Assembly: GCF_002879885.1 (NCBI RefSeq)
Contig: NZ_PNYA01000011.1
Coordinates: 62,001 to 126,000, forward strand
Length of the DNA stretch: 64,000 nt
Origin: Trinickia dabaoshanensis
GTDB taxonomy: Bacteria > Pseudomonadota > Gammaproteobacteria > Burkholderiales > Burkholderiaceae
Direction: 5' to 3'
Made by a program: the position numbers and the translations under genes. This document shows positions 46,400 through 55,240 of this stretch, one piece after another. Every line of letters begins with the position of its first letter. Position 1 is the stretch's first letter. The notes beneath the pieces were generated by a model. That model did no database searches, was not told where the DNA came from, and worked only from the letters and a program-made list of their open reading frames with translations.

Positions 46400-46993
46400 T
46401 TAGTGAGCGCCGCCCCGTTCGCGGATTTGCGGCCACGCGAGCTTCATGTAATAGAGCATCGACCAGATGGTGAGGACCGCCGCGAGGTAAATGAGCCACT
46501 GCCCCCAGACGCGCGTATCGATCGAGAACGTACCACCGAGCGGGACCTCGCCGTAGTAAAGCAGCATGGGAATAGCCACCATTTGGCACGCCGTCTTGAA
46601 CTTGCCGAGTTGGTTGACCGCTACGCTCTTCGACGCGCCGATCTGCGCCATCCATTCGCGCAGCGCGGAGATGGCGATTTCGCGGCCGACGATCACCAGT
46701 GCGATCGCCGACTGAATGCGCGTCAGTTGCACGAGCACGAGCAAGGCCGCGGTCACCATGAGCTTGTCGGCGACCGGATCCAAGAACGCACCGAAGGCCG
46801 AAGTCTGGTTCCACTTACGCGCGAGAAAGCCGTCGAACCAATCGGTCAAGGCGGCCAACACGAAGATCGCCGCCGCCGCGATGTTGCGCTCGGCGCCGCT
46901 CATCATCGTGTCGGGCATGTAGAACACGCCGACGACGAGCGGAATCAGCACGATCCGCAGCCATGTCAGAAAGATCGGAAAGTTGAATGGCAT
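46400..46993 (-). CDS. pgsA: CDP-diacylglycerol-glycerol-3-phosphate 3-phosphatidyltransferase
   Basis: Makes phosphatidylglycerol phosphate in the inner membrane. 197 residues with several membrane helices. The CDP-alcohol phosphotransferase motif D-G-x2-A-R-x8-G-x3-D-x3-D is seen in FDGFLARKW...GAFLDPVADK at about 54-76, all residues intact. Downstream of uvrC by 110 bases, the same order as in many proteobacteria. Confidence 0.95.
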   Translation of the reverse strand: MPFNFPIFLTWLRIVLIPLVVGVFYMPDTMMSGAERNIAAAAIFVLAALTDWFDGFLARKWNQTSAFGAFLDPVADKLMVTAALLVLVQLTRIQSAIALVIVGREIAISALREWMAQIGASKSVAVNQLGKFKTACQMVAIPMLLYYGEVPLGGTFSIDTRVWGQWLIYLAAVLTIWSMLYYMKLAWPQIRERGGAH

Positions 46994-47103
46994 GGACGAA
47001 GGGCGGGCCTAGAAAGTGAGAGAGCGGATATCGAGGAGACGCCATTGTGCCGCGTCGCCGAACCCGCTACAAGCGTGAAGCGGCGCAGCACGGCGGCCCC
47101 GCC

Positions 47104-49128
47104 TCAATGCAGTTGCCGGTAGATCTGTTCGGCCAGCGAGCGCGAGATACCTTCGACGCTCGCCAGATCCTCGACGCTCGCCGCCACGACGCCGCGCAAA
47201 CCGCCGAAGCGCGCCAGCAGGCGCTGGCGCCGCTTGGCCCCGACGCCTTCGAGCTCCTCCAGCCGCGAGGTTTGACGCGCCTTCGCGCGTTTGGCTCGCA
47301 TACCCGTGATCGCGAAACGGTGCGCCTCGTCGCGGATCTGCGCGACCAGCATCAGCGCGGCGCTTTCCTTGCCGAGTTCCAGGGCCGGACGGCCATCGGC
47401 GAAGACGAGCGTTTCCAGGCCGACCTTGCGGCCCTCGCCCTTGGCGACGCCGACGAGCATCGAACGATCGAGCCCGAGTTCGGTAAACACTTGGCGCGCC
47501 ACCTCCACTTGGCCCTTGCCGCCGTCGATCAGCACGATGTTCGGCAAAACGGCGCCGCTTGCACTTGCAACGGCATCGGCCGGCTCCGCGGCCAACTCCG
47601 GGGCGGCCGCGGCCTCGGGCTGCGGCGCCTGCGCCCGGTCGTCCGCGTTGCGCGCGGCCATGAGCGCGAGTTTCTCGTAGCGGCGCGTGAGCACCTGACG
47701 CATGGCGGCATAGTCGTCGCCCGGGGTGATGCCCGTGATGTTGTAGCGGCGGTATTCGCCCGACTGCATCTTGTGATCCCGGTAGACGACGCACGACGCT
47801 TGCGTCGCCTCGCCCATCGTATGGCTGATGTCGAAGCACTCGATCCGCAGGTGCGCGAGGTCGTCGCACTCCATGCCGAGCACCTCCGCCAATGCTCGCG
47901 TGCGCGCTTGTTGCGAGCCGCGCTCCGACAACAGCCGCGCCAAGGCGAGCCGCGCGTTTTGCTCGGCCATCCCGAGCCAAACCCGGCGCTGCCCTTGGGG
48001 TTGACGCACGAGTACGACTTTGTGCCCGGCCTGTTCGGTCAGCAAATCGAGCAGGTCCCCGTTGGCCGGGGCGTGACTGACGACGAGCACCGGCGGGATA
48101 CGGTTGCCGAGATAGTGCTGCGCGATGAACGCTTCGAGTACCTCCGTTTCGATGCCCGGTTCGAGGCGATCGGCGGGTTCAGCGGGCTCAGTCGGCTCAG
48201 ACGGCTCGGAAAGCTCGGTCTGTTCGTCATCGGCCCCGAAAGCACTCTCGACGTGCGAGGGAAAATAGGCCTTGTCGCCGAGATGGCGTCCGCCTCGAAC
48301 CATGGCGAGGTTGACGCACACGCGCCCGCCGAGCGCGACCACGGCCAGGATATCGACGTCGCTGTCGCCGCCCACTTCGATCGCCTGCTGGTGCAGCACC
48401 GTGGAGAGCGAGCTCATCTGATTGCGCACGGCCGCCGCCTGCTCGAACTTCAACTCGGCGGCGAACGCGTGCATCTTGGCTTCGAGTTCCTTCATGACCT
48501 CGCTTTGCCGGCCGAGCAGAAAACGCGACGCGTTCGAGACGTCGCGCGCATAATCCTCTTCGCTGATCGCACCGACGCACGGCGCCGTGCAACGGCCGAT
48601 CTGATGCAATAGGCAAGGCCGCGTCCGATTGTTGAAGACGGAATCCTCGCACGTGCGCAACTGAAACACGCGCTGCAAGATCTGAATGCTTTCGCGCACG
48701 GCCCAGGCGCTCGGGAACGGCCCGAAATACTGGTTCTTCTTGTCTACCGCGCCGCGGTAGTACGCCATGCGCGGGAACGCATGTCCCGTGAGCTTCAGAT
48801 AGGGATACGACTTGTCGTCGCGAAACAAGATGTTGTAACGCGGCGCCAGCGCCTTGATGAGATTGTTTTCGAGCAGCAACGCCTCGGCTTCCGAACGGGT
48901 CACCGTCGTTTCGATTCGCGCGATGCGCGTGATCATCATCGCGATGCGCGGCGAAACCTGCGTTTTCGTGAAGTAGCTCGATACGCGCTTTTTCAGATCG
49001 CGCGCCTTGCCGACGTAAAGCACGTTCTCGTGCGCGTCGTAATAACGGTACACGCCCGGCAGGTGCGGCAATTGGGCTAGGAACTTCTTCGGTTCGAAAG
49101 GTGTAGGTTGAGCGTCGGATTCGGTCAT
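47104..49128 (-). CDS. uvrC: UvrABC nuclease subunit C
   Basis: Makes both incisions in nucleotide excision repair. 674 residues, about 60 longer than E. coli UvrC. N-terminal GIY-YIG domain ([20 protein letters not shown], about 23-42), UVR domain near 205-240, RNase H-like C-terminal nuclease ([14 protein letters not shown], then [10 protein letters not shown]), and helix-hairpin-helix at the end. The extra length comes from two low-complexity inserts: an acidic [14 protein letters not shown] stretch and an Ala/Pro/Glu-rich stretch before IVLIDGGKG. Divergent from earP. Confidence 0.95.
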   Translation of the reverse strand: MTESDAQPTPFEPKKFLAQLPHLPGVYRYYDAHENVLYVGKARDLKKRVSSYFTKTQVSPRIAMMITRIARIETTVTRSEAEALLLENNLIKALAPRYNILFRDDKSYPYLKLTGHAFPRMAYYRGAVDKKNQYFGPFPSAWAVRESIQILQRVFQLRTCEDSVFNNRTRPCLLHQIGRCTAPCVGAISEEDYARDVSNASRFLLGRQSEVMKELEAKMHAFAAELKFEQAAAVRNQMSSLSTVLHQQAIEVGGDSDVDILAVVALGGRVCVNLAMVRGGRHLGDKAYFPSHVESAFGADDEQTELSEPSEPTEPAEPADRLEPGIETEVLEAFIAQHYLGNRIPPVLVVSHAPANGDLLDLLTEQAGHKVVLVRQPQGQRRVWLGMAEQNARLALARLLSERGSQQARTRALAEVLGMECDDLAHLRIECFDISHTMGEATQASCVVYRDHKMQSGEYRRYNITGITPGDDYAAMRQVLTRRYEKLALMAARNADDRAQAPQPEAAAAPELAAEPADAVASASGAVLPNIVLIDGGKGQVEVARQVFTELGLDRSMLVGVAKGEGRKVGLETLVFADGRPALELGKESAALMLVAQIRDEAHRFAITGMRAKRAKARQTSRLEELEGVGAKRRQRLLARFGGLRGVVAASVEDLASVEGISRSLAEQIYRQLH

Positions 49129-49341
49129 GCGCGTCGGATGCGAGGCGCCGCGCCGAGCGGATGGGCGCGGGCGGCGGCGTGCTTTAGAATCGCCAGTTTA
49201 GACCATTTGCCTTCGCGGCCGCGCCCTCGCCTGCGCGCCGGCAGCGCCGGATCGCCGCGCGGGGCCGGCCATGCCCTCGGGCGCCGCATCCTGCCGCCCG
49301 GTCGCTCCCTCATCGCAGCCTCACCGCCTTCCGATCCCGCC

Positions 49342-50532
49342 ATGCCCTCGAACTCCATCGTCAGTCCCGCACCGCCCGCCGCCGATACGCTCTCGTGCGA
49401 CCTGTTTTGCGCGGTCATCGACAACTTCGGCGACGTGGGGGTCTGCTGGCGCTTGGCTCGGCAGCTCGCCTCGGAATACGGCTGGCAGGTGCGGTTGCTC
49501 GTCGACGATCTGCATACGTTCGCCCGCCTTTGCCCGGCGCTCGACGTGGCCCTCACGCGCCAGCGCATCGACGGCATCGTCGTCGAGCACTGGCACGAGC
49601 CCGCGCACGCGGGCGATGCGCTCGCGGTGGCCGACATCGTGATCGAAGCGTTTGCCTGCGAGCTGCCGCCGGCCTATGTCGCCGCGATGGCGCGCCGCCA
49701 GCGCAGTCCCGTTTGGCTCAATCTCGAGTACTTGAGCGCGGAGGACTGGGTGGCCGAGTGCCATCTGAGGCCCTCGCCGCATACGCGCTATCCGCTGACC
49801 AAGACGTTCTTTTTTCCGGGCCTCGGCGCTGGAACGGGCGGTGTCATCAAGGAAAAATCGCTCGATGACGCACGGCGGGCGTTCGAGTCCCAACCGGTGG
49901 CACGCGACGCGTGGTGGCAAGCGATGACCGGGGCCCCGGAGCCGGCGCCCGAGGCGACCATCATCTCGCTCTTCTGCTATGAAAATCCGGCCGTCGACAG
50001 CTTGCTCGAGCAATGGCGCGAGGCGGCCGAGCCGATCGTGCTGCTCGTGCCCGAAGGCCGTGTCTCGGGCGCGCTCGCTCGCTTCTTCGGCCTGCCTTCG
50101 TTCGGCGCCGGCACGCGGTCCGAGCGCGGCGCCTTGCGCGCGCATTCGCTCGCCTTTCGCCCGCAGCCCGAATTCGATGCCTTGCTGTGGGCAAGCCATC
50201 TGAACTTCGTACGCGGGGAAGACTCGTTCGTGCGCGCCCAATGGGCCTGCCGCCCTTTCGTGTGGCACATCTACCCTCAGGCCGACGCGGCGCATCTGCC
50301 CAAGCTCGACGCCGCCCTCGCCCACTACGCCCGCACGCTTGCGCCGGCGCCGCGCGCCGCGCTCGACCGCTTCTGGCACGCCTGGAACGGAGCCGGCACG
50401 CCCGATTGGGCCGACTTTTGGCGCCATCGCCGCGCCTACGAAGCGCGGGCAGCCTCTTGGGCGGACGAGCTCGCGAGCGTCGGCGACCTCGCCGCGAACC
50501 TAGCCGAATTCGCAAAATCTCAGTTAAAATAA
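49342..50532 (+). CDS. earP: EF-P arginine rhamnosyltransferase
   Basis: Transfers rhamnose from dTDP-rhamnose to a conserved arginine of EF-P, which activates it for relieving polyproline stalls. 396 residues, DUF2331/EarP family. The N-terminal motif FCAVIDNFGDVGVCWRLARQ carries the catalytic aspartates; near the C-terminus FVRGEDSFVRAQWACRPFVW is a family hallmark. The start at 49342 (MPSNSIVSPAPPAADT) leaves a short disordered leader; frames from further upstream are not supported. efp follows at 146 bases. Confidence 0.94.
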   Translation: MPSNSIVSPAPPAADTLSCDLFCAVIDNFGDVGVCWRLARQLASEYGWQVRLLVDDLHTFARLCPALDVALTRQRIDGIVVEHWHEPAHAGDALAVADIVIEAFACELPPAYVAAMARRQRSPVWLNLEYLSAEDWVAECHLRPSPHTRYPLTKTFFFPGLGAGTGGVIKEKSLDDARRAFESQPVARDAWWQAMTGAPEPAPEATIISLFCYENPAVDSLLEQWREAAEPIVLLVPEGRVSGALARFFGLPSFGAGTRSERGALRAHSLAFRPQPEFDALLWASHLNFVRGEDSFVRAQWACRPFVWHIYPQADAAHLPKLDAALAHYARTLAPAPRAALDRFWHAWNGAGTPDWADFWRHRRAYEARAASWADELASVGDLAANLAEFAKSQLK

Positions 50533-50678
50533 GCGGTTATCCAACGGCGTAGCGCGCCTAGCTCAATGGGTCCGAATCGGGAAGTCGAATCGGTCCGGAT
50601 CGCCGAGCGCTACTTGAACGATCGATGTCGATGCCGTTGAGCAACAGATCAGCCACTTTATTCGCACAGGATCGTTTT

Positions 50679-51236
50679 ATGAAGATTGCACAGGAACTGC
50701 GCACCGGCAACGTCGTCATGATTGGCAGCGACGCCATGGTCGTGCAAAAGACCGAATACAACAAATCGGGCCGCAACGCCGCCGTCGTCAAAATGAAGTT
50801 GAAGAATTTGCTGACGGGCGCCGGTATGGAATCCGTCTATAAGGCGGACGACAAGTTCGACGTGGTCGTGCTCGATCGCAAGGAAGTGACGTACTCGTAC
50901 TTCGCCGATCCGATGTATGTCTTCATGGACGCCGATTACAACCAGTTCGAAGTCGAAGCCGAGATGATGGGCAATGCCCTGAACTATCTCGAAGACGGCA
51001 TGCCTTGCGAAGTCGTCTTCTACAACGAGAAAGCGATCTCGGTCGAGCTGCCGACCACGCTCGTGCGCGAAATCACGTACACGGAGCCGGCGGTCAAGGG
51101 CGACACGTCGTCGGGCAAGGTGCTCAAGACGGCCAAGATCAACACGGGCTTCGAATTGCAAGTTCCGCTATTCTGCAATATCGGCGACAAAATCGAAATC
51201 GATACGCGCACCGACGAATACCGCAGCCGCGCATAA
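50679..51236 (+). CDS. efp: Elongation factor P
   Basis: Stimulates peptide-bond formation at polyproline stretches. 185 residues, three beta-barrel domains. The modified position is Arg32 ([12 protein letters not shown]), as in the rhamnosylated class, instead of the lysine used by EpmA-type EF-P. This fits the neighbouring earP and predicts that no epmA/epmB is needed. AGGATCG lies a little upstream of the ATG. It is followed by a strong terminator. Confidence 0.97.
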   Translation: MKIAQELRTGNVVMIGSDAMVVQKTEYNKSGRNAAVVKMKLKNLLTGAGMESVYKADDKFDVVVLDRKEVTYSYFADPMYVFMDADYNQFEVEAEMMGNALNYLEDGMPCEVVFYNEKAISVELPTTLVREITYTEPAVKGDTSSGKVLKTAKINTGFELQVPLFCNIGDKIEIDTRTDEYRSRA

Positions 51237-51297
51237 GCGTTTTCCGGTGATCGGGCGCCTTTCGCGCGCCCTATACGGAACGTTATGCCGACTGAAG

Positions 51298-51322
51298 GCG
51301 CCCCACGGGGCGCTTTTTTTTT
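51298..51322 (+). terminator. Intrinsic terminator after efp
   Basis: GCGCCCC-AC-GGGGCGC (51298-51313) followed by nine T residues. Confidence 0.92.
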
Positions 51323-51442
51323 CGTATGAGTGGTGTATGGTTAAGCAATCTTTACCGGTCGTTTTTTCACTATAGCGTGGCCGGAACCGCCTCTCTTTCC
51401 GAGTCGCCGTTGCAAGTGCTTGTTCTATAAAGGAGAACGATC

Positions 51443-51459
51443 TGGCACGCCAAATGCTT
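51443..51459 (+). promoter_or_regulatory. Sigma-54-type (-24/-12) promoter upstream of the NtrC-like regulator
   Basis: TGGCACGCCAAATGCTT: the -24 element TGGCACG is a perfect match, and the -12 reads ATGC against TTGC, with the invariant GG and GC at exactly the right spacing. It points towards the regulator gene; the start point would be near 51470, about 95 bases before its ATG. Confidence 0.6.
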
Positions 51460-51564
51460 TGTCCAATCGGTAGCCCGCGCGCCGTCGAAATGCGTTTTTG
51501 TGGGATGGCGTCATTCTTCCTTGGCGCCGACGGGCTCTCGACTTCCTAATTGACTACGCCAGCC

Positions 51565-52944
51565 ATGCCACACGCTCTGATTGTCGAAGACGATCCCAAT
51601 AGCCTGTCCGGTCTCAATGCGATCGTCGCCGCGGACGGTTTTTCCGTCGACACCGCCGCCTCGCTAGCCGAGGCACGCGCCGCGCTGACCCGCTTCATCC
51701 CCGACGTCGTCCTGATCGACCTGAATCTGCCCGACGGCAGCGGGCTCGACTTGCTCCACAATCTGCCGGCGCAGCCGGACGGCGTCGTGCCGGTGATCGT
51801 CATGACCGGCAACGCGACCGTGGAAAGCGCCATCGAAGGGCTGCGCCACGGCATTTGGGACTACCTGCTCAAGCCCGTCAATATCCCGCGGCTGCGCTCG
51901 CTGCTCGCGCGCATTCCGCGCCCGTACGAGTTGACCGAGGAAGTTCAATCGCTACGCTCGACGCTGCGCCGGCTCGGCCGCTTCGGCCCGATGATCGGGC
52001 GCAGCGACGCGATCGCCCACGTCTACGATGCGATCGAGCGGCTCGCGCCGACCGAATCGGCCATCCTTATTTGCGGCGAAGCGGGGACGGGCAAGGAAAT
52101 CGCGGCGCGCACGCTGCACGATATGAGCCGGCGCCGCAAAGGTCCGTTCGTGGTGTTCGACTGCCGCGCATTCGCGCGAGACGGCGGCGTCGAACGCGGC
52201 CTCGATAGCATGCTGTTCGGCCAGGAAAGCGCCGTGCCGTCGATCGAACGTCGCGAGCCCGGTTTATTCGAGCAGGCCGCGGGCGGCACGCTGTTCCTCG
52301 ATGAAATCGCCGAATTACCGTTGCCGCAACAAGAAGCGCTGCTCCGTGCGCTCGATTCGCAGACGTACATGCGCGTGGGCGGCAGCAATCAGGTCAGCGT
52401 GGATTGCCGCATCATCGCGGCCACGCGCAAGCCGGCCCGCGACGCCGTCGCGCAAGGCGTGCTGCGAGAGGATCTGTGGCTGCGTCTGGATGCGGCTTCG
52501 CTCGCCCTGCCCCCGCTGCGCGAACGCGCCGACGACGCCGTGCTGCTCGCCGAGGCGCTCGTCGACGAACTGAATCGCGAGATCAATGCAAGCGGTCTCG
52601 CCACGGTCAACAAACGCATCGGCCCGAACCTCGTACGCGAGTGCCTGACCTACGATTGGCCGGGCAACGTGCGCGAGCTCCATGAACGGGTACGCCGGGC
52701 TTATAACGCGTCGGGCGAAATTGTCGATTCGCTGCGCGCCGACGAGGCGAACGGTTCGGGCGGACGGCGGCTCAATGGCGGCAGCGTCCAGGTAACGGTC
52801 GGCACACCGTTGTCCGATGTCGAAGACTTGCTGATCCGGGCGACGCTCGACGCCGTCGGCGGCACGCGGCATCGCGCCGCCACGCTGCTCGGCATCAGCC
52901 CGAAAACGCTCTACAACAAGCTGCAGCGCATGAAGATGGCGTAG
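51565..52944 (+). CDS. NtrC-family response regulator lacking the GAFTGA motif
   Basis: 459 residues. An N-terminal receiver domain (about 1-115) has acidic residues E8-D10, phospho-acceptor D52 in VLIDLNLPDG, and the conserved Thr and Lys (VIVMTGNA, YLLKPVN). A central AAA+ domain has Walker A GEAGTGKE, Walker B GGTLFLDEI and LREDLWLRL. A C-terminal Fis-type helix-turn-helix (RHRAATLLGISPKTLYNKL) ends the protein. Where sigma-54 activators have GAFTGA, this one reads AVPSIE (bases 52231-52248), so contact with sigma-54 is not expected. No sensor kinase is next to it. Start ATG 51565; a TTG at 51550 is in frame. Confidence 0.9.
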   Translation: MPHALIVEDDPNSLSGLNAIVAADGFSVDTAASLAEARAALTRFIPDVVLIDLNLPDGSGLDLLHNLPAQPDGVVPVIVMTGNATVESAIEGLRHGIWDYLLKPVNIPRLRSLLARIPRPYELTEEVQSLRSTLRRLGRFGPMIGRSDAIAHVYDAIERLAPTESAILICGEAGTGKEIAARTLHDMSRRRKGPFVVFDCRAFARDGGVERGLDSMLFGQESAVPSIERREPGLFEQAAGGTLFLDEIAELPLPQQEALLRALDSQTYMRVGGSNQVSVDCRIIAATRKPARDAVAQGVLREDLWLRLDAASLALPPLRERADDAVLLAEALVDELNREINASGLATVNKRIGPNLVRECLTYDWPGNVRELHERVRRAYNASGEIVDSLRADEANGSGGRRLNGGSVQVTVGTPLSDVEDLLIRATLDAVGGTRHRAATLLGISPKTLYNKLQRMKMA

Positions 52945-52953
52945 CGCCCCGCG

Positions 52954-53982
52954 TTAAGCGAAAGCGCTGGCCAGCAGCGCTTTCGCGTCGCGATACGCCG
53001 GGCGTTCCGCGAGCTTGCGCCAGTTCGGCGCTTTGCCGCGCGGGCGCAACTGCTTCAGACGCTGCACGCTTGCCTTCGAGGGCGTGTACGCCAATTCGTT
53101 GAGCACACACTCGGCAGCCTCGGGCTGGTTGCATACGAGCACCATGTCGCAGCCCGCCTCCAGCGCCGCCTGCGCGGCTTGCGTCAGCGTGCCGCCCGCG
53201 CGCGCCGCCTCCATGGATAGATCGTCGCTGAAAATCGCGCCGTTGAACCCCAGCCGCTCACGCAAGATGTCTTGCAGCCAGATCCGCGAGAAGCCCGCGG
53301 GCTTCTCGTCCACTTTCGAATAGATCACGTGCGCCGGAATGACGGAGGCGAGCGCCATGCCGAGCCATTCGTAGGGCGCGGCGTCGTCCGCCAAGATCTG
53401 CTCGAGCGGACGGTCGTCCACGGGCAGCGCGACATGCGAGTCGGCGCTCGCGTATCCGTGACCCGGAAAATGCTTGCCGCAGTTGGCCATGCCGGCCAGC
53501 GCGAGCCCATGGTTCAAGCTCTTCGCAAGCAGCGTCACCACGCGCGGGTCGCGATGAAACGCGCGATCGCCGATGACGGCCGATAACCCGTAATCGAGAT
53601 CGAGCACCGGCGTGAAGCTCATGTCGATCCCGCATGCGCGCAGCTCGGCGGCTAGGACATAACCGGTGGCCGTTGCGACCTTGGTGGCGTAGAGCACGTC
53701 GCGGTCCCACAGCTCGCCGAGGCGCCGCATCGCGGGCAGGACGGTAAAGCCGTCGGTGCGAAAGCGTTGCACGCGCCCGCCCTCGTGATCGACGGCGATC
53801 AAAAGATCGTCGCGCACGTCGCGAATGGCGTCGGTCAGCGCGATCAGTTGACCGCGGTTTTCGTAATGGCGGCCGAACAAAATGACGCCACCCGTCATCG
53901 GGTGCGACAGGCGCCGCACGTCGTCGTCGGTGAGCACGGGCCCCTTGACGTCGAGCATCACCGGGCCGGGAGGGTTTTTCAT
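52954..53982 (-). CDS. nagZ: Beta-N-acetylhexosaminidase (NagZ)
   Basis: Removes N-acetylglucosamine from 1,6-anhydro-muropeptides in cytoplasmic peptidoglycan recycling; in many Gram-negatives its products induce AmpC beta-lactamase. 342 residues, GH3 family. The catalytic motif KHFPGHG is seen after MANCG, and the DHEGGRVQRFR segment is typical. Start taken at 53982 (MKNPPGPVMLDV); ATG 53997 is possible. Last gene of the long minus-strand run. A 12-bp hairpin lies in its final codons. Confidence 0.94.
   Translation of the reverse strand: MKNPPGPVMLDVKGPVLTDDDVRRLSHPMTGGVILFGRHYENRGQLIALTDAIRDVRDDLLIAVDHEGGRVQRFRTDGFTVLPAMRRLGELWDRDVLYATKVATATGYVLAAELRACGIDMSFTPVLDLDYGLSAVIGDRAFHRDPRVVTLLAKSLNHGLALAGMANCGKHFPGHGYASADSHVALPVDDRPLEQILADDAAPYEWLGMALASVIPAHVIYSKVDEKPAGFSRIWLQDILRERLGFNGAIFSDDLSMEAARAGGTLTQAAQAALEAGCDMVLVCNQPEAAECVLNELAYTPSKASVQRLKQLRPRGKAPNWRKLAERPAYRDAKALLASAFA
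52958..52986. terminator. Hairpin embedded in the last codons of nagZ
   Basis: GCGAAAGCGCTG (52958-52969) and CAGCGCTTTCGC (52975-52986) form a 12-bp perfect stem with a 5-nt loop. It lies between two convergent genes whose stops are only nine bases apart, so it can act as a shared end point for both. There is no T run. Confidence 0.5.
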
Positions 53983-54042
53983 CGATTCGAGGAGCATGTC
54001 GGAAAATAAAGACGAGAGAGATCTGGCGAACGATGCCCTCGT

Positions 54043-54456
54043 TCAAGCCGAAGGCGACGGTGAATTCGATTCGGCGATCACGAACGACACCGCGTAATCG
54101 CGCTCGTCGCTGATCGTCACCTGCGCCGTGATGCCGCGCGCGGCCAGCCAATCGGCAAGCTCGCCCGACGCCTTGACGAACGGTTTGCCGCTTGCTTCGT
54201 TCAGCGTTTGCAGCGCGCGCCAGGTCATCGGCCAATGCATGCCGAGCCCGATCGCTTTCGAAAACGCTTCTTTCGCGGAAAAGCGGGTGGCGAGGAATGC
54301 GAGTCCCCTCGCCTCCGAGCGTGCTTTGCGCGCGTGATAGACGCGCAACTCGTCGGGGCCGAGCACCTTCTCGGCGAAACGCCCCTTCGTGCGCGCCATC
54401 ACGGCCGCGATGCGGCTCACTTGGATGAGGTCGGTACCGACGCCGTAGATCGCCAT
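54043..54456 (-). CDS. acpS: Holo-[acyl-carrier-protein] synthase
   Basis: Transfers 4'-phosphopantetheine from CoA to ACP. 137 residues from [16 protein letters not shown]; the magnesium ligands are in GTDL (Asp) and [12 protein letters not shown] (Glu). The upstream frame extension overlaps pdxJ and is rejected. It lies 19 bases after pdxJ, the conserved pdxJ-acpS order. Confidence 0.95.
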   Translation of the reverse strand: MAIYGVGTDLIQVSRIAAVMARTKGRFAEKVLGPDELRVYHARKARSEARGLAFLATRFSAKEAFSKAIGLGMHWPMTWRALQTLNEASGKPFVKASGELADWLAARGITAQVTISDERDYAVSFVIAESNSPSPSA

Positions 54457-54475
54457 CTGCGCGCCCGCGCGACGT

Positions 54476-55240
54476 TCAGCGCTTGGCGGCAAGACGCGCG
54501 GCCACCATGATGGCCTTCATCTCGCGCACCGCGTTGTCCCAGCCCGCGAAAATCGCGTGCGCCACGATCGCATGGCCGATGTTCAATTCGACGATGCCCT
54601 CGATCGCGGCGATCTGCTGCACGTTCGTATAGTGCAAGCCGTGCCCCGCGTTGACTTTCAACCCCAGCGAGACGCCCAGTTCGACGCCGCGTACGATGCG
54701 CTCGTATTCGCGCTGTTGTTCGGTTTCGTCGTGGGCATCGGCATAGCGGCCGGTGTGCAATTCGACGACGGGCGCCCCTGCCTCGTGCGCCGCGCGAATT
54801 TGCGCGTCGTCGGCATCGATGAACAGCGAGACGCGCGAGCCCGCATCGGCCAATTGCAGGCAGGCGGCGCGCACCGCCTCGAAATGGCCCGCCACGTCGA
54901 GACCGCCTTCGGTCGTCAGTTCCTCGCGCTTCTCGGGCACCAGGCAGACATCGTGCGGACGCACGTCGCACGCGATGTCGAGCATCTCTTGCGTCACCGC
55001 GCATTCGAGGTTCATCCGCGTGGCGAGTTGCGGACGCAACGCGCGCACGTCGGCATCGACGATATGGCGGCGATCCTCGCGCAAGTGCAGCGTGATCGCG
55101 TCGGCCCCGGCGGCTTCGGCTTGCAGCGCGGCGCGGATCGGATCGGGATAGCGCGTACCGCGCACGTTGCGCAGCGTGGCGACGTGATCGATGTTGACGC
55201 CGAGGTCGATAACGTTCGGCGACGTCAGAAAAAAGCTCAT
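54476..55240 (-). CDS. pdxJ: Pyridoxine 5'-phosphate synthase
   Basis: Condenses 3-amino-2-oxopropyl phosphate with deoxyxylulose 5-phosphate to give PNP (vitamin B6). 254 residues, TIM barrel. The N-terminal signature [18 protein letters not shown] and [22 protein letters not shown]-like segment (here [18 protein letters not shown]) are present. Its ATG overlaps the recO stop as ATGA, showing translational coupling. Longer upstream frames are shadows. Confidence 0.95.
   Translation of the reverse strand: MSFFLTSPNVIDLGVNIDHVATLRNVRGTRYPDPIRAALQAEAAGADAITLHLREDRRHIVDADVRALRPQLATRMNLECAVTQEMLDIACDVRPHDVCLVPEKREELTTEGGLDVAGHFEAVRAACLQLADAGSRVSLFIDADDAQIRAAHEAGAPVVELHTGRYADAHDETEQQREYERIVRGVELGVSLGLKVNAGHGLHYTNVQQIAAIEGIVELNIGHAIVAHAIFAGWDNAVREMKAIMVAARLAAKR

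Larger units (their letters stand above)
51237..51564. other. Intergenic region efp to NtrC-like regulator
   Basis: 328 bases without a recognisable gene. It holds the efp terminator (51298-51322) and a sigma-54-type promoter (51443-51459). The stretch around 51340-51440 is more AT-rich than its surroundings (CAATCTTTACCGG, TTTTTTCACTATAG), a suitable place for IHF or an activator. Confidence 0.6.

Noticed and set aside
50553-50620. tRNA-like fragment (CGCCTAGCTCAATGGG) between earP and efp
   Set aside because: A D-arm-like string is present, but there is no anticodon arm, T-arm GTTCGA or acceptor pairing, so it is not a tRNA gene.
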